A DNA stretch of 64,000 bases from Dyella sp. RRB7 (lineage in GTDB: Bacteria > Pseudomonadota > Gammaproteobacteria > Xanthomonadales > Rhodanobacteraceae). The notes beneath the pieces are model-generated. The model had not been told where the DNA came from, searched no databases, and saw nothing but the letters and a program-made list of their open reading frames with translations. The translations under genes were made by a program, and so were the position numbers. The stretch spans positions 62,001-126,000 of the forward strand of contig NZ_JAKWJS010000003.1 in assembly GCF_022761115.1 (NCBI RefSeq), written 5' to 3'. Below, piece after piece: positions 9,377 through 18,344 of the stretch (within the stretch, counting starts at the first letter, position 1; each line of letters starts with the position of its first letter).

Positions 9377-10882
9377 TTAGCCACCCTTCTCCAGACGCGC
9401 GATCATCGGCGCACGTGCAGCCATGATCAGCGCGGCAGCGCGATCCTCGTCCATGCCATCGATATCGATCAGGTCATCGACCGCCAGGTCGGCCAGATCG
9501 TCCACCGTCACCACTTCGCGCGAGGCCAGCGCGTACGCCGTGGCCTCGTCCATGCCCGGCAGCGAGAGCAGTTCTTCCGACGGCTGGTGCTCGTCGATGC
9601 CCTCTTCCACCGCCAGCGCCTCGGTCAGCAGCGCATCGCGGGCGCGGGCGCGGAGTTCCTCGACGATATCCTCGTCGAAGCCTTCCACGGCCAGCAGCTC
9701 GGCGCTGGGGACATAGGCGATTTCCTCGACGCTGGAGAAGCCTTCCTGCACGAGGATATTGGCGATCTCCTGGTCCACTTCAAGCTTGTCCATGAACAGC
9801 TGGCGCGCCGCTTCCTGCTCGGCCTCGCTCTTGGCGGCGACCTGGTCCTGCGTCATCACGTTGAGCTGCCAACCGGTGAGCTTGCTGGCGAGGCGCACGT
9901 TCTGGCCACCACGACCGATCGCCTGGGACAGCTTGTCCTCGGCCACCGCGATGTCCATCGAGTGCTTTTCCTCGTCCATGATGATGGACTGCACTTCGGC
10001 CGGCGCCATCGCATTGATGACGTACTGGGCCTGGTTCTCGTGCCACAGGATGATGTCCACGCGCTCGCCATTGAGCTCGTTGGACACGGCCTGCACGCGC
10101 GAACCACGCATGCCGATGCACGCGCCGATGGGATCGGTGCGGGTGTCGTGCGCGACTACGGCGATCTTGGCGCGGTCGCCCGGATCGCGGGCGCAGCCCT
10201 TGATCTCGACCAGGCCCTGGCCCACTTCCGGCACTTCGAGCTTGAACAGCTCGATCATGAATTCCGGCGCGGCGCGCGACACGAACAGCTGCGGGCCGCG
10301 GGCTTCCGAGCGCACCTCGTAGAGGTAGCCACGGACGCGGTCGCCGACGCGGGCCGACTCGCGCGGGATGGTCTTGTCGCGCGGGATGAAGGCCTCGGCG
10401 TTGCTGCCCAGGTCCAGGTAGACGTTGCCGCGCTCGACGCGCTTGACGATGCCGGTGACCAGCTCGCCCACGCGCTCCTGGAACGCGTCGACCACCTGCT
10501 GGCGCTCGGCTTCGCGCACGCGCTGCACGATCACCTGCTTGGCGGCCTGCGCGGCGATGCGGCCGAACTCGGCGTTCTCGATCTGCTGCTCGATGTACTC
10601 GCCGACCTGCGCGTCTTCGCGCTCGTCCACGGCGTCCATCAGGCGCACCTGGTGGAACGGCGATTCCATCTCGCCGTCATCGGCGATGACTTCCCAGCGA
10701 CGGAAGGTCTCGTAGTCGCCGGTATGGCGATCGATGGACACGCGGATATCCGGATCTTCGTCCGGATAGCGCTTCTTGGCGGCGGACGCGAGCGCCGCTT
10801 CCATCGCCTGGAAAATCACTTCACGCGGCACGCCCTTTTCATTGGCAACCGCGTCAACCACCAGCAAAAGTTCTTTGCTCAT
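9377..10882 (-). CDS. nusA: Transcription termination/antitermination factor NusA
   Basis: RNA polymerase-associated factor controlling pausing, termination and antitermination. The 501 residues match the long E. coli-type form. An N-terminal polymerase-binding domain starts [24 protein letters not shown]1 ([21 protein letters not shown]), KH1 and KH2 (including [18 protein letters not shown]) follow. Two C-terminal acidic helix-hairpin-helix repeats (around [20 protein letters not shown] and [17 protein letters not shown]) contact the polymerase alpha subunit in the E. coli protein. It is the second gene of the rimP-nusA-infB operon, 47 bases after rimP. Confidence 0.98.
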   Translation of the reverse strand: MSKELLLVVDAVANEKGVPREVIFQAMEAALASAAKKRYPDEDPDIRVSIDRHTGDYETFRRWEVIADDGEMESPFHQVRLMDAVDEREDAQVGEYIEQQIENAEFGRIAAQAAKQVIVQRVREAERQQVVDAFQERVGELVTGIVKRVERGNVYLDLGSNAEAFIPRDKTIPRESARVGDRVRGYLYEVRSEARGPQLFVSRAAPEFMIELFKLEVPEVGQGLVEIKGCARDPGDRAKIAVVAHDTRTDPIGACIGMRGSRVQAVSNELNGERVDIILWHENQAQYVINAMAPAEVQSIIMDEEKHSMDIAVAEDKLSQAIGRGGQNVRLASKLTGWQLNVMTQDQVAAKSEAEQEAARQLFMDKLEVDQEIANILVQEGFSSVEEIAYVPSAELLAVEGFDEDIVEELRARARDALLTEALAVEEGIDEHQPSEELLSLPGMDEATAYALASREVVTVDDLADLAVDDLIDIDGMDEDRAAALIMAARAPMIARLEKGG

Positions 10883-10929
10883 TGCAGCAACTCCGTAGAC
10901 GCCACTGGCGCCCGATCGCTTTCGATTGA

Positions 10930-11445
10930 TTACTTCGTGGTCTTCTTGCCCGGCTTTTTGCCTGGCTTGGGCTGCGGCACGTAACCGAGCGCCACCCAGT
11001 CAGGCACCACGCGCGCACTCTCCACCGCGTCATGGTCGAACTCGAAGGTCTTGCCTTCGGCTTCCAGCGAAATCCGCTCGCCTTCGACCGACACCACCTT
11101 GCCGCGCAAACGGCGACGTCCTTCCAGGGGCGCCTTCAGCAAAATCTTTACTTCCGCACCGGCCACCTTGGCAAACTGCGCCGCGGTGAACAGCGGGCGG
11201 TCGATGCCCGGGGAGGAAACCTCGAGCACATAATGGCCCGGGATCGGATCCTCCACATCCAGCAACGCCGACAGCTCGCGACTGGCCGTTTCGCAGTCGT
11301 CCAGGCCGACCTCGCGACCTTCAGTGTCCAGGTAAACCCGCAGGGTACTCTGCCCCTGCGACGGGGTGAACTCCACTCCGATGCATTCCAGCCCCAGATC
11401 GGCCAGAACCTCGGTGAAGCGTTGAGCCAATGCTTGCGTATCCAT
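10930..11445 (-). CDS. rimP: Ribosome maturation factor RimP
   Basis: Factor for 30S subunit maturation, first gene of the operon. I chose the ATG at 11445 ([23 protein letters not shown], 171 residues), which fits family length and alignment; an upstream TTG at 11478 would add 11 residues encoded within the leader hairpin region. The core includes [26 protein letters not shown] and [11 protein letters not shown], a family signature. The C-terminus is Lys/Pro-rich ([15 protein letters not shown]). A strong hairpin with a U-run lies immediately upstream, as in the gammaproteobacterial rimP leader motif. Confidence 0.95.
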   Translation of the reverse strand: MDTQALAQRFTEVLADLGLECIGVEFTPSQGQSTLRVYLDTEGREVGLDDCETASRELSALLDVEDPIPGHYVLEVSSPGIDRPLFTAAQFAKVAGAEVKILLKAPLEGRRRLRGKVVSVEGERISLEAEGKTFEFDHDAVESARVVPDWVALGYVPQPKPGKKPGKKTTK

Positions 11446-11475
11446 GTCGCCTACCACCGTTACCGTCGCCAGAAA

Positions 11476-11513
11476 CAAAAAATGGGCTCAAGCGGCCCAT
11501 TCCCTGCTCTATA
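11476..11513 (-). promoter_or_regulatory. rimP leader: promoter -10 and terminator-like hairpin
   Basis: On the minus strand a TATAGA -10 (11508-11513; possible -35 GGGACA at 18 bases) is followed directly by AATGGGC / GCCCATT arms (11495-11501 / 11481-11487, loop of 7) and six U, 30 bases before the rimP ATG. This resembles the reported rimP leader RNA of gammaproteobacteria, thought to attenuate the operon. Identity with that family is from memory. Confidence 0.6.
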
Positions 11514-11624
11514 CAAGAGCGTTCTCGCCGATGTCCCGACCCGTCCAGACGCTTTCCGGGGCACCCCGTACATGCTGCATCGAAGCGGCATGCGACGCAT
11601 GTGCGACGCCTCCTTGCGCCCAAC

Positions 11625-11649
11625 AAAAAAGCCTCACGAGGAGGCTTTC
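11625..11649 (-). terminator. Intrinsic terminator after tRNA-fMet
   Basis: A 7-base stem (AAGCCTC / GAGGCTT, loop of 5) is followed on the minus strand by a run of six U. It lies 18 bases beyond the tRNA 3' end and separates the tRNA from the rimP operon. Confidence 0.88.
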
Positions 11650-11666
11650 TTGTTCTAAGAAAGATC

Positions 11667-11743
11667 TGGTAGCGGGGGCAGGATTCGAACCTGCGACCTT
11701 CGGGTTATGAGCCCGACGAGCTGCCAGACTGCTCCACCCCGCA
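11667..11743 (-). tRNA. Initiator tRNA-fMet (CAT)
   Basis: A 77-base cloverleaf with encoded CCA. The anticodon loop CTCATAA sits on a stem with three consecutive G:C pairs, and the D arm GAGCAGTCTGG... resembles E. coli fMet tRNA closely, so this is the initiator and not the elongator. The first base pair is unpaired as expected for an initiator, but reads U1-U72 rather than the C1-A72 of E. coli. It lies between nuoN and rimP, a common Xanthomonadales arrangement, with its own promoter and terminator. Confidence 0.95.
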
Positions 11744-11756
11744 TCAGAGTTCGAGA

Positions 11757-11785
11757 ATATTAACGAGATGGCCGAATTCTTGCAA
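11757..11785 (-). promoter_or_regulatory. Sigma70-type promoter of tRNA-fMet
   Basis: On the minus strand TTGCAA (11780-11785) and TAATAT (11757-11762) are separated by exactly 17 bases, ending 13 bases before the mature tRNA 5' end. Confidence 0.65.
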
Positions 11786-11824
11786 GCTTTTTCGTCAATA
11801 TTTTTACGACATCGTCTGACAGCG

Positions 11825-11851
11825 TCATGACGGAAGGCATCCGTCATGACA
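11825..11851 (-). terminator. Hairpin just after nuoN
   Basis: A 10-base perfect stem (GTCATGACGG / CCGTCATGAC) with a 7-base loop, 4 bases beyond the nuoN stop. There is no U-run, so it may be a 3'-end stabilising or Rho-assisted structure and not a true intrinsic terminator. Confidence 0.45.
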
Positions 11852-11855
11852 CGCA

Positions 11856-13295
11856 TCAGCCGACAAACACTCGCTGGCACCAGCCAAACAGCGGGCCCCA
11901 GCTGAAACCAAGCACCAGCAGCGCCAGCACGTTCAACGACAGCACCAGGCGTACCGACACGTCGCCCTGCAGACGGATCTCGGCGCCGTCAACCGGCTTG
12001 TCGAAGTACATCACCTTCACCACGCGCAGGTAGTAGTACAGGCCGATGATGGCGAACACGGCGCCCACGATGGCCAGCCACATGAAACCCGCGTGGATCG
12101 CCGCCTGCAGCACCAGCAGCTTGGCGAAGAAGCCAAACAGCGGCGGCACGCCGGCCAGCGAGAACATCACCAGCATCATCAGGAACGCCGCCCAGGGCGA
12201 ACGCTGGTTGAGGCCCTTGAGGTCGTCGATGTCCTCGCACTCGAAGCCCACCCGGGCCAGCGCCAGGATGATGCCGAAGGCGGCGGTGCCCATCAGCGCG
12301 TAGCTGATCGCATAGAACAGCGCGGCGGCATAGCCTTCCGGGCCGGCGTTGACCAGGCCCAGCAGCAGGTAACCCATGTGCGAAATGGTCGAATAGGCCA
12401 GCAGTCGCTTGAGGTTGCTCTGCACGATGGCCACCAGGTTACCGATCGCCAGCGACAGCACGGCCAGGCAGGCCAGCATCAGCTGCCAATGCTGCGACAG
12501 GTCGCCCATGCCCGTGGCCAGCAGGCGATAAGCCATGCCGAACGCAGCCAGCTTGGGGGCCGAACCGATGAAGATGGTCACGGCCGTCGGCGAGCCCTGG
12601 TAGACGTCCGGAATCCACATGTGGAACGGCGCGGCACCCAGCTTGAAGCCGATGCCCACGATCATGAAGATCAGGCCGAACACCAGCAGGTGCGGCATGG
12701 TCGTGGCGGCCGCCGCCGTGTGCAGGTGCGCCAGGTCCAGCGTGCCGGTGGCGCCGTAGACCATCGACATGCCGTACAGCAGCATGCCGGAGGCCAGCGC
12801 GCCCAGCACGAAGTACTTGATCGCCGCTTCCGAGGACATCTGCGAATCGCGGTTCAACGCGACCAGCGCATACGACGACAGCGTCAGCAGCTCCAGGCCC
12901 AGGTACACGGTGATCAGGTTGCCCGCCGACACCAGCAGCATGATGCCGATCACCGCAAAGATGGTCAGCGTGTAGAACTCGCCGATGAACAGCTTGCGAT
13001 CGATCAGGTAGGGCTTGGCATAAACGAACACCAGGGCCGTGCTGAGCAGCGCGAACACCTTGAGGATCTCCGCCACGCCATCGCGCACGAACATCCCGTT
13101 GAAGGCGGTGACCGCCTGGTCGGGCTGGCCGGCGACCACCAGGTAGATGGTCATCAGCAGGCCGACGATCGAGAACCAATGCAGCGTCCAGCGCAGCTTG
13201 GGTTCCATGAAGGCGTCCAGCAGCAAGAGCACGCACGCCCATGCAACGAGGAACGCCTCCGGCAACAGGATCAGAATGTCATTGAGATTCGGCAT
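11856..13295 (-). CDS. nuoN: NADH-quinone oxidoreductase subunit N
   Basis: One of three antiporter-like proton-pumping membrane subunits of complex I. 479 residues starting MPNLNDILILLPEAFLVAWACV; the ATG at 13295 follows nuoM by 11 bases with an AGGA ribosome site. The upstream in-frame extension lies inside nuoM and is rejected. The protein has about 14 predicted membrane segments, and the region EAAIKYFVLGALASGMLLYGMS is typical of the family. It is the last gene of the operon. The protein ends FVG, with a hairpin immediately after the stop. Confidence 0.96.
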   Translation of the reverse strand: MPNLNDILILLPEAFLVAWACVLLLLDAFMEPKLRWTLHWFSIVGLLMTIYLVVAGQPDQAVTAFNGMFVRDGVAEILKVFALLSTALVFVYAKPYLIDRKLFIGEFYTLTIFAVIGIMLLVSAGNLITVYLGLELLTLSSYALVALNRDSQMSSEAAIKYFVLGALASGMLLYGMSMVYGATGTLDLAHLHTAAAATTMPHLLVFGLIFMIVGIGFKLGAAPFHMWIPDVYQGSPTAVTIFIGSAPKLAAFGMAYRLLATGMGDLSQHWQLMLACLAVLSLAIGNLVAIVQSNLKRLLAYSTISHMGYLLLGLVNAGPEGYAAALFYAISYALMGTAAFGIILALARVGFECEDIDDLKGLNQRSPWAAFLMMLVMFSLAGVPPLFGFFAKLLVLQAAIHAGFMWLAIVGAVFAIIGLYYYLRVVKVMYFDKPVDGAEIRLQGDVSVRLVLSLNVLALLVLGFSWGPLFGWCQRVFVG

Positions 13296-13306
13296 GATCA
13301 GTCCTG

Positions 13307-14815
13307 TTAAATCTTGTGGTTGCCAAGCTGCGTGACCAGCTGCGAGACCGATGCATCCATCAGGTGGATCAGCGGCTGCGGCCAGATACCCAGCACCAGC
13401 ACGGCGGCGGCGAAGGCGCCCAGCACCAGCCATTCGCGGCCGTTGATGTCCTTCATCTCGGCCACGTGCGGGTTGGTGATGTCGCCCCACAGCACGCGCT
13501 TGACCATGTACAGCGTGTAGGCGGCGCCGATGATCAGGGTGAAGGCCGCGAACAGCGCGATCCACGGATTGGCCTGGAAGCTGGCCAGGATCACCTGGAA
13601 CTCACCCACGAAGCCGCTGGTACCCGGCAGGCCGCTGTTGGCCATGGCGAACAGCACGTAGAAGAAGCCGAACCACGGCATCACGTTGATGACGCCGCCG
13701 TAATCCTTGATCTGGCGGGTGTGCAGGCGGTCGTACAGCACGCCGATGCAGGAGAACATCGCGCCCGACACGAAGCCGTGCGAGATCATCTGCACCATCG
13801 CGCCCTGCATGCCCAGCTTGGCGGCATCCAGGTTGTCGGCGTGACGCACCAGCATGAAGGCGATGAAGATGCCCAGGGTGACGAAGCCCATGTGCGCCAC
13901 GGACGAATACGCCACCAGCTTCTTCATGTCCTCCTGCACCAGCGCGATATAGCCGATGTAGACCACCGCGATCAGGCTCAGGCCGATCACCACCCAGGCA
14001 TACGCGTCAGCCGCGTCCGGGGTGATGGGCAGCGAGAAGCGCAGGAAACCGTAGCCACCGATCTTCAGCATCACCGCGGCCAGCACCACCGAACCACCGG
14101 TAGGCGCTTCCACGTGGGCATCCGGCAACCAGGTATGCACCGGCACCATCGGCACCTTCACCGCGAATGCGATGAGGAAGGCGAAGAACAGCCAGGTCTG
14201 CTCCTTCATCGTCAGCGGCAGGGTCGCCAGCGTCTGCAGGTCGAACGTGCCGGCCTTCAGGTACAGGTAGATCAGGCCCACCAGCATGAAGATGGAGCCG
14301 AAGAACGTGTAGATGAAGAACTTCAGCGTCGCATACACGCGGCGCGGGCCACCCCAGACGCCGATGAGGATGAACATCGGGATCAGCATGGCCTCGAAGA
14401 ACACGTAGAACAGCAACGCGTCCGTAGCGCAGAACACACCGATCATCAGGCCTTCGAGCACCAGCATGGCGGCCATGTACTGGTGCGGGTTGACCTGGAT
14501 GACCTCCCAGGCGCCGACGATCACCAGGATGCCGACAAAGCTGGTAAGCAGGATCAGGGCCACCGAGATGCCGTCGACCGCCAGGCTGTAGTGCACGCCG
14601 AGCGAGGCGATCCACAGATGGCTTTCGACCAGCTGCTTGGCACCATCGGCCGCGTTGTACTGCGGCAGCAGGTAGAGGCTGACGACAAAAGTGATCACGG
14701 CCACCAACAGCGCCAGCCAGCGCGCAACGTTGGGTCGACCGGAGCCGGCGAGCAGCACCGGGACGGCACCCACGATGGGGAGCCAGATCAGCAGGCTGAG
14801 CAAATGATTGAACAT
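13307..14815 (-). CDS. nuoM: NADH-quinone oxidoreductase subunit M
   Basis: Antiporter-like proton-pumping subunit of complex I. 502 residues from MFNHLLSLLIWLPIVGAVPVLL, about 14 membrane segments. The sequence VPMVPVHTWLPDAHVEAPTGGSV is the family hallmark, with the conserved lysine and histidine network, and LVAYSSVAHMGFV follows. I prefer the ATG at 14815 to an in-frame codon at 14857 because the latter would overlap the end of nuoL and precede the membrane segment by a polar tail. It lies between nuoL and nuoN, as in other gammaproteobacterial operons. Confidence 0.96.
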   Translation of the reverse strand: MFNHLLSLLIWLPIVGAVPVLLAGSGRPNVARWLALLVAVITFVVSLYLLPQYNAADGAKQLVESHLWIASLGVHYSLAVDGISVALILLTSFVGILVIVGAWEVIQVNPHQYMAAMLVLEGLMIGVFCATDALLFYVFFEAMLIPMFILIGVWGGPRRVYATLKFFIYTFFGSIFMLVGLIYLYLKAGTFDLQTLATLPLTMKEQTWLFFAFLIAFAVKVPMVPVHTWLPDAHVEAPTGGSVVLAAVMLKIGGYGFLRFSLPITPDAADAYAWVVIGLSLIAVVYIGYIALVQEDMKKLVAYSSVAHMGFVTLGIFIAFMLVRHADNLDAAKLGMQGAMVQMISHGFVSGAMFSCIGVLYDRLHTRQIKDYGGVINVMPWFGFFYVLFAMANSGLPGTSGFVGEFQVILASFQANPWIALFAAFTLIIGAAYTLYMVKRVLWGDITNPHVAEMKDINGREWLVLGAFAAAVLVLGIWPQPLIHLMDASVSQLVTQLGNHKI

Positions 14816-14828
14816 GGAGCAGGTTCCC

Positions 14829-16874
14829 TTATTGCCCGACCAGCCAATACCCGCCAAGCAGCAGGATCAGGCCGAGAATCATCGCGAAGGCGTAGTGATA
14901 GAGATAGCCGGACTGCAGGCGGCGCGCGCCGCTGGCAATCCGCTCGACCAGACCCGCCGAACCATTGATCAGCGCACCGTCGATCACGGCCGCGTCACCA
15001 CCCTTCCACAGCGCACGACCGAGCGCGATACCGCCGCGGGCGAAGACGATGTAGTACACCGCGTCGAACCAGTACTTGTGGTTGAGCACGTTGTAGATCG
15101 GCTTGAGCGCGTTCTTGATGCGACCAGCCACGGCCGGGTTGAACAGATAGATATAGGTCTGGATGGCGAAGGCGGCGGCTACCAGCCAGAACGGCAGCTG
15201 CGTGAACCCGTGCAGCGCCATGGCCACCGAGCCATGGAACTCCCTGGCCAGCTCGCCCAGCACGTTATTGGCCTCGTGCACCTGGATGGCGCTGCCGAAC
15301 CAGCCCTGGTAGAGCATCGGCTCGATCGCGAAGAAGCCCACCAGCAGCGACGGAATCGCCAGCAACACCAGCGGCAGCGTCACCACCCAGGGCGACTCCT
15401 TCGGCGTCTCGTGCATGATGCCCGCGTCATGATGACCATGGTCATCCTTGTGCGAGTCATGATGGTGCTCGTCATGGCCGTGCCCGTGATCGTGCACCAC
15501 CGTGAAGCGCTCCTTGCCGTGGAAGGTCAGGTACATCTGGCGGAAGGTGTACAGCGCCGTCACGAAGGCACCGGCCATGACGCAGAAGTATGCGTAGTTG
15601 GCACCCCAGCGATGCGACTCGCCCACCGCCTCGATGATGGCGTCCTTCGAGTAGAAGCCCGAGAAGAACGGCACGCCGCACAGCGCCAGCGAACCGATCC
15701 ACATGGTGATCCAGGTCACCGGCATGTACTTGCGCAGGCCGCCCATGTAGCGCATGTCCTGCTCATGGTGCATGGCGATGATCACCGAGCCGGCGCCCAG
15801 GAACAGCAGCGCCTTGAAGAACGCATGCGTCATCAGGTGGAACACCGCCCCCGAATAGGCGGACACGCCCAGCGCCACCGTCATGTAGCCCAGCTGCGAC
15901 AGTGTGGAATACGCGACGACGCGCTTGATGTCGTTCTGCACGATGCCGATCAGGCCGGTGAACAGCGCACCGGTGGCGCCGATGATCATCACGAAGCTGA
16001 GCGCGGTTTCGGACAACTCGAAGATCGGCGACATGCGCGCGACCATGAAGATGCCCGCGGTCACCATGGTGGCGGCGTGGATCAGCGCGGAGATCGGCGT
16101 GGGGCCTTCCATCGAGTCCGGCAGCCACACATGCAGCGGCACCTGGGCGGACTTGCCCATCGCGCCGATGAACAGCAGGATGCAGATGACCGTCGCGGCG
16201 TCCCAATGCGTGTTCTGGGTGATCTGCAGGGTCTTGCCGATCAGGCTGTCCGAGCTGGCGAAGGCCGTGGCGTAGTCGAGCGTACCGAGGAAATACAGCA
16301 CCGCGGCGATGCCCAGCAGGAAGCCGAAGTCACCCACGCGGTTGACCAGGAACGCCTTGAGGTTGGCGAAGATCGCCGTGGGACGCTTGTACCAGAAGCC
16401 GATCAGCAGGTACGACACCAGGCCCACCGCCTCCCAGCCGAAGAACAGCTGCATGAAGTTGTTGCTCATCACGAGCATCAACATCGAGAAGGTGAACAGC
16501 GAGATGTAGCTGAAGAAGCGCTGGTAGCCCGGGTCTTCCGCCATGTAGCCAATGGTGTAGATATGCACCAGCAGCGACACGAAGGTCACCACCACCATCA
16601 TCATGGCGGTCAGGCGGTCGATCAGGAAACCGACATTGGCGGTGTAGCGACCGATCTCGAACCAGGTGTAGAGATTGTGGTTGTAGACCGGTGCACCACC
16701 TACGGTGAGCTGGTACAGCACATAGAACGACAGGCCGCATGCGATCACCAGGCCCAGGATGGTGACGCTATGCGCACCGGCCCGGCCAATGACCTGACCA
16801 AAAAAGCCCGCGAGCAGGCAGCCGACAAGCGGCGCCAGCGCGATGGTCAGCAAAATGGATGTGGAAAGTTCCAT
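14829..16874 (-). CDS. nuoL: NADH-quinone oxidoreductase subunit L, with His-rich loop
   Basis: Largest antiporter-like subunit of complex I, whose C-terminal lateral helix runs along the membrane arm. 681 residues, longer than E. coli NuoL (613). Typical blocks are KSAQVPLHVWLPDSMEGPTP and VAYSTLSQLGYM. Between membrane segments at about residues 461-488 is a striking hydrophilic stretch with 12 histidines interspersed with Asp, Glu and Gly (HDHGHGHDEHHHDSH...HGHH). This partly explains the extra length and could bind metal; no function is known. The start is 4 bases after the nuoK stop. Confidence 0.96.
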   Translation of the reverse strand: MELSTSILLTIALAPLVGCLLAGFFGQVIGRAGAHSVTILGLVIACGLSFYVLYQLTVGGAPVYNHNLYTWFEIGRYTANVGFLIDRLTAMMMVVVTFVSLLVHIYTIGYMAEDPGYQRFFSYISLFTFSMLMLVMSNNFMQLFFGWEAVGLVSYLLIGFWYKRPTAIFANLKAFLVNRVGDFGFLLGIAAVLYFLGTLDYATAFASSDSLIGKTLQITQNTHWDAATVICILLFIGAMGKSAQVPLHVWLPDSMEGPTPISALIHAATMVTAGIFMVARMSPIFELSETALSFVMIIGATGALFTGLIGIVQNDIKRVVAYSTLSQLGYMTVALGVSAYSGAVFHLMTHAFFKALLFLGAGSVIIAMHHEQDMRYMGGLRKYMPVTWITMWIGSLALCGVPFFSGFYSKDAIIEAVGESHRWGANYAYFCVMAGAFVTALYTFRQMYLTFHGKERFTVVHDHGHGHDEHHHDSHKDDHGHHDAGIMHETPKESPWVVTLPLVLLAIPSLLVGFFAIEPMLYQGWFGSAIQVHEANNVLGELAREFHGSVAMALHGFTQLPFWLVAAAFAIQTYIYLFNPAVAGRIKNALKPIYNVLNHKYWFDAVYYIVFARGGIALGRALWKGGDAAVIDGALINGSAGLVERIASGARRLQSGYLYHYAFAMILGLILLLGGYWLVGQ

Positions 16875-16878
16875 CGGC

Positions 16879-17184
16879 TCAGCCCTTCATGCTGTCGATT
16901 TCGGCGATGTTGATGGTGCTGCGGTTACGGAACAGCAGGACCAGGATCGCCAGGCCGATAGCGGTTTCCGCCGCGGCCACGGTAAGGATGAAGAACACGA
17001 ACACCTGCCCCGCCACGTCGCCCAGGAAACGGGAGAACGCGACAAAGTTGATGTTCACCGCGAGCAGCATCAGCTCGATCGACATCAGCAGCACGATGAC
17101 GTTCTTGCGGTTGATGAAGAGGCTGGCCAGGGCGATGCAGAACAGCACCGCGCCGAGCACGATGAAGTGCGAAAGCGTGATCAT
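16879..17184 (-). CDS. nuoK: NADH-quinone oxidoreductase subunit K
   Basis: Small membrane subunit of complex I, 101 residues with three membrane segments, starting [28 protein letters not shown]. It carries the conserved membrane glutamates in the second and third segments ([17 protein letters not shown] and [18 protein letters not shown]), which take part in proton translocation in characterised complexes. Length matches E. coli NuoK (100). The ATG overlaps the nuoJ stop by 4 bases, so translation is coupled. nuoL follows after 4 bases. Confidence 0.97.
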   Translation of the reverse strand: MITLSHFIVLGAVLFCIALASLFINRKNVIVLLMSIELMLLAVNINFVAFSRFLGDVAGQVFVFFILTVAAAETAIGLAILVLLFRNRSTINIAEIDSMKG

Positions 17185-17834
17185 GGGGTGGTCTCCTTGC
17201 CCGGTGCCGGCTGGGGCGCAGCGGGAGCTACGGCCGCCATCTTCACCACACGGATGCGGTCACGCGGATTGACGAGCACCTGTTGCGACGCCGACTGGTG
17301 ACGCACGCCGGTGCGCTGGCGCAGGGTCAGCACGACGGCCGCCACCACGCCCACGGTGAGGATCAGCGCGGCGATTTCGAACGGCAGCAGGAACTGCGTA
17401 TACAGCGCATGCCCCAGCCATTCGGTGTTGGACATGCCGGCGACGGTGGCCGGGTTGTCGCCCATCACCTTCTCATGCATGGCACGCACGCCGATCAGCG
17501 CAAGCATTTCGCCCAGCATGACCAGGGCCACGATGATGCCTACCGGCAGGTACTTGATGAACCCTTCGCGGACCCGTTCCTGGTTGATGTCCAGCATCAT
17601 CACCACGAACAGGAACAGCACCATCACCGCGCCCACGTAGACCACGATGAGGGCAATGGCCAGGAATTCGGCCTCGGCCAGCAGCCAGATGCAGGCGGTG
17701 CTGAAGAAGGTCAGCACCAGCGACAGCACGGCATGCACCGTATTGCGCAGCGTGATCACGCCCAGCGCCGCCGCCACGGTAACCGCGGCAAAGGCGTAGA
17801 AGCAGACCAGTTGGAACACAGACGGATCAATCAC
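17181..17834 (-). CDS. nuoJ: NADH-quinone oxidoreductase subunit J (GTG start)
   Basis: Membrane subunit of complex I with five expected membrane segments. I place the start at the GTG at 17834 ([26 protein letters not shown], 217 residues): a GAGGA ribosome site lies 7 bases upstream and it directly follows nuoI. An in-frame ATG at 17906 would lie within nuoI and add a hydrophilic tail unlike the family. The conserved third segment ([25 protein letters not shown]) contains the pi-bulge region known from structures. The C-terminal 40 residues are Pro/Ala-rich. Confidence 0.94.
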   Translation of the reverse strand: MIDPSVFQLVCFYAFAAVTVAAALGVITLRNTVHAVLSLVLTFFSTACIWLLAEAEFLAIALIVVYVGAVMVLFLFVVMMLDINQERVREGFIKYLPVGIIVALVMLGEMLALIGVRAMHEKVMGDNPATVAGMSNTEWLGHALYTQFLLPFEIAALILTVGVVAAVVLTLRQRTGVRHQSASQQVLVNPRDRIRVVKMAAVAPAAPQPAPGKETTP

Positions 17835-17844
17835 AGTAGTGTCC

Positions 17845-18336
17845 TCAGCGATACGCGGCGTCTTGAGCGCGGGCAGCCGCGATGTCCTGCTCGAAGCGGT
17901 CGCCAATGGCGAGCAACTGCGGCTTGGTCACCACGTTCTCGCCACGCTGCTCGAAGTGGTACTCGTGGATATGCGTCTCGACGATCGAGTCGACCGGGCA
18001 GCTCTCTTCGCAGAAACCGCAGAAGATGCACTTGAACAGGTCGATGTCGTAGCGCGTGGTACGGCGCTGGCCGTCGCTTTCGCGCGGCGCCGAGTCGATG
18101 GTGATGGCCAGCGCCGGGCACACCGCCTCGCACAGCTTGCACGCGATGCAACGCTCTTCGCCGTTGGCATAACGGCGCAGGGCATGCAGGCCGCGGAAGC
18201 GGTTCGACTTGGGGATGTGCTCCATCGGGTAGCGCATCGTGTACTTCGGGCTGAACATGTAGCGCATGGTCAGGCCCATGCCCTTGAACAGCTCGATGAG
18301 CAACAGGCTCTTGAAATAGTGGGTAATGCGGGACAT
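17845..18336 (-). CDS. nuoI: NADH-quinone oxidoreductase subunit I
   Basis: Peripheral-arm ferredoxin-like subunit carrying clusters N6a and N6b. 163 residues with two complete 4Fe-4S motifs, [12 protein letters not shown] and [12 protein letters not shown], each CxxCxxCxxxCP. The N-terminal amphipathic segment [21 protein letters not shown] is expected to lie against the membrane subunits. Length matches related proteins (about 162). It lies 8 bases after nuoH and 10 bases before nuoJ. Confidence 0.98.
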   Translation of the reverse strand: MSRITHYFKSLLLIELFKGMGLTMRYMFSPKYTMRYPMEHIPKSNRFRGLHALRRYANGEERCIACKLCEAVCPALAITIDSAPRESDGQRRTTRYDIDLFKCIFCGFCEESCPVDSIVETHIHEYHFEQRGENVVTKPQLLAIGDRFEQDIAAARAQDAAYR

Positions 18337-18344
18337 GGTTTTCT

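Noticed and set aside
14808-16913. Long plus-strand frame opposite nuoL
   Set aside because: Mirror of nuoL codons with His/Gln/Arg-rich composition; no family resemblance.
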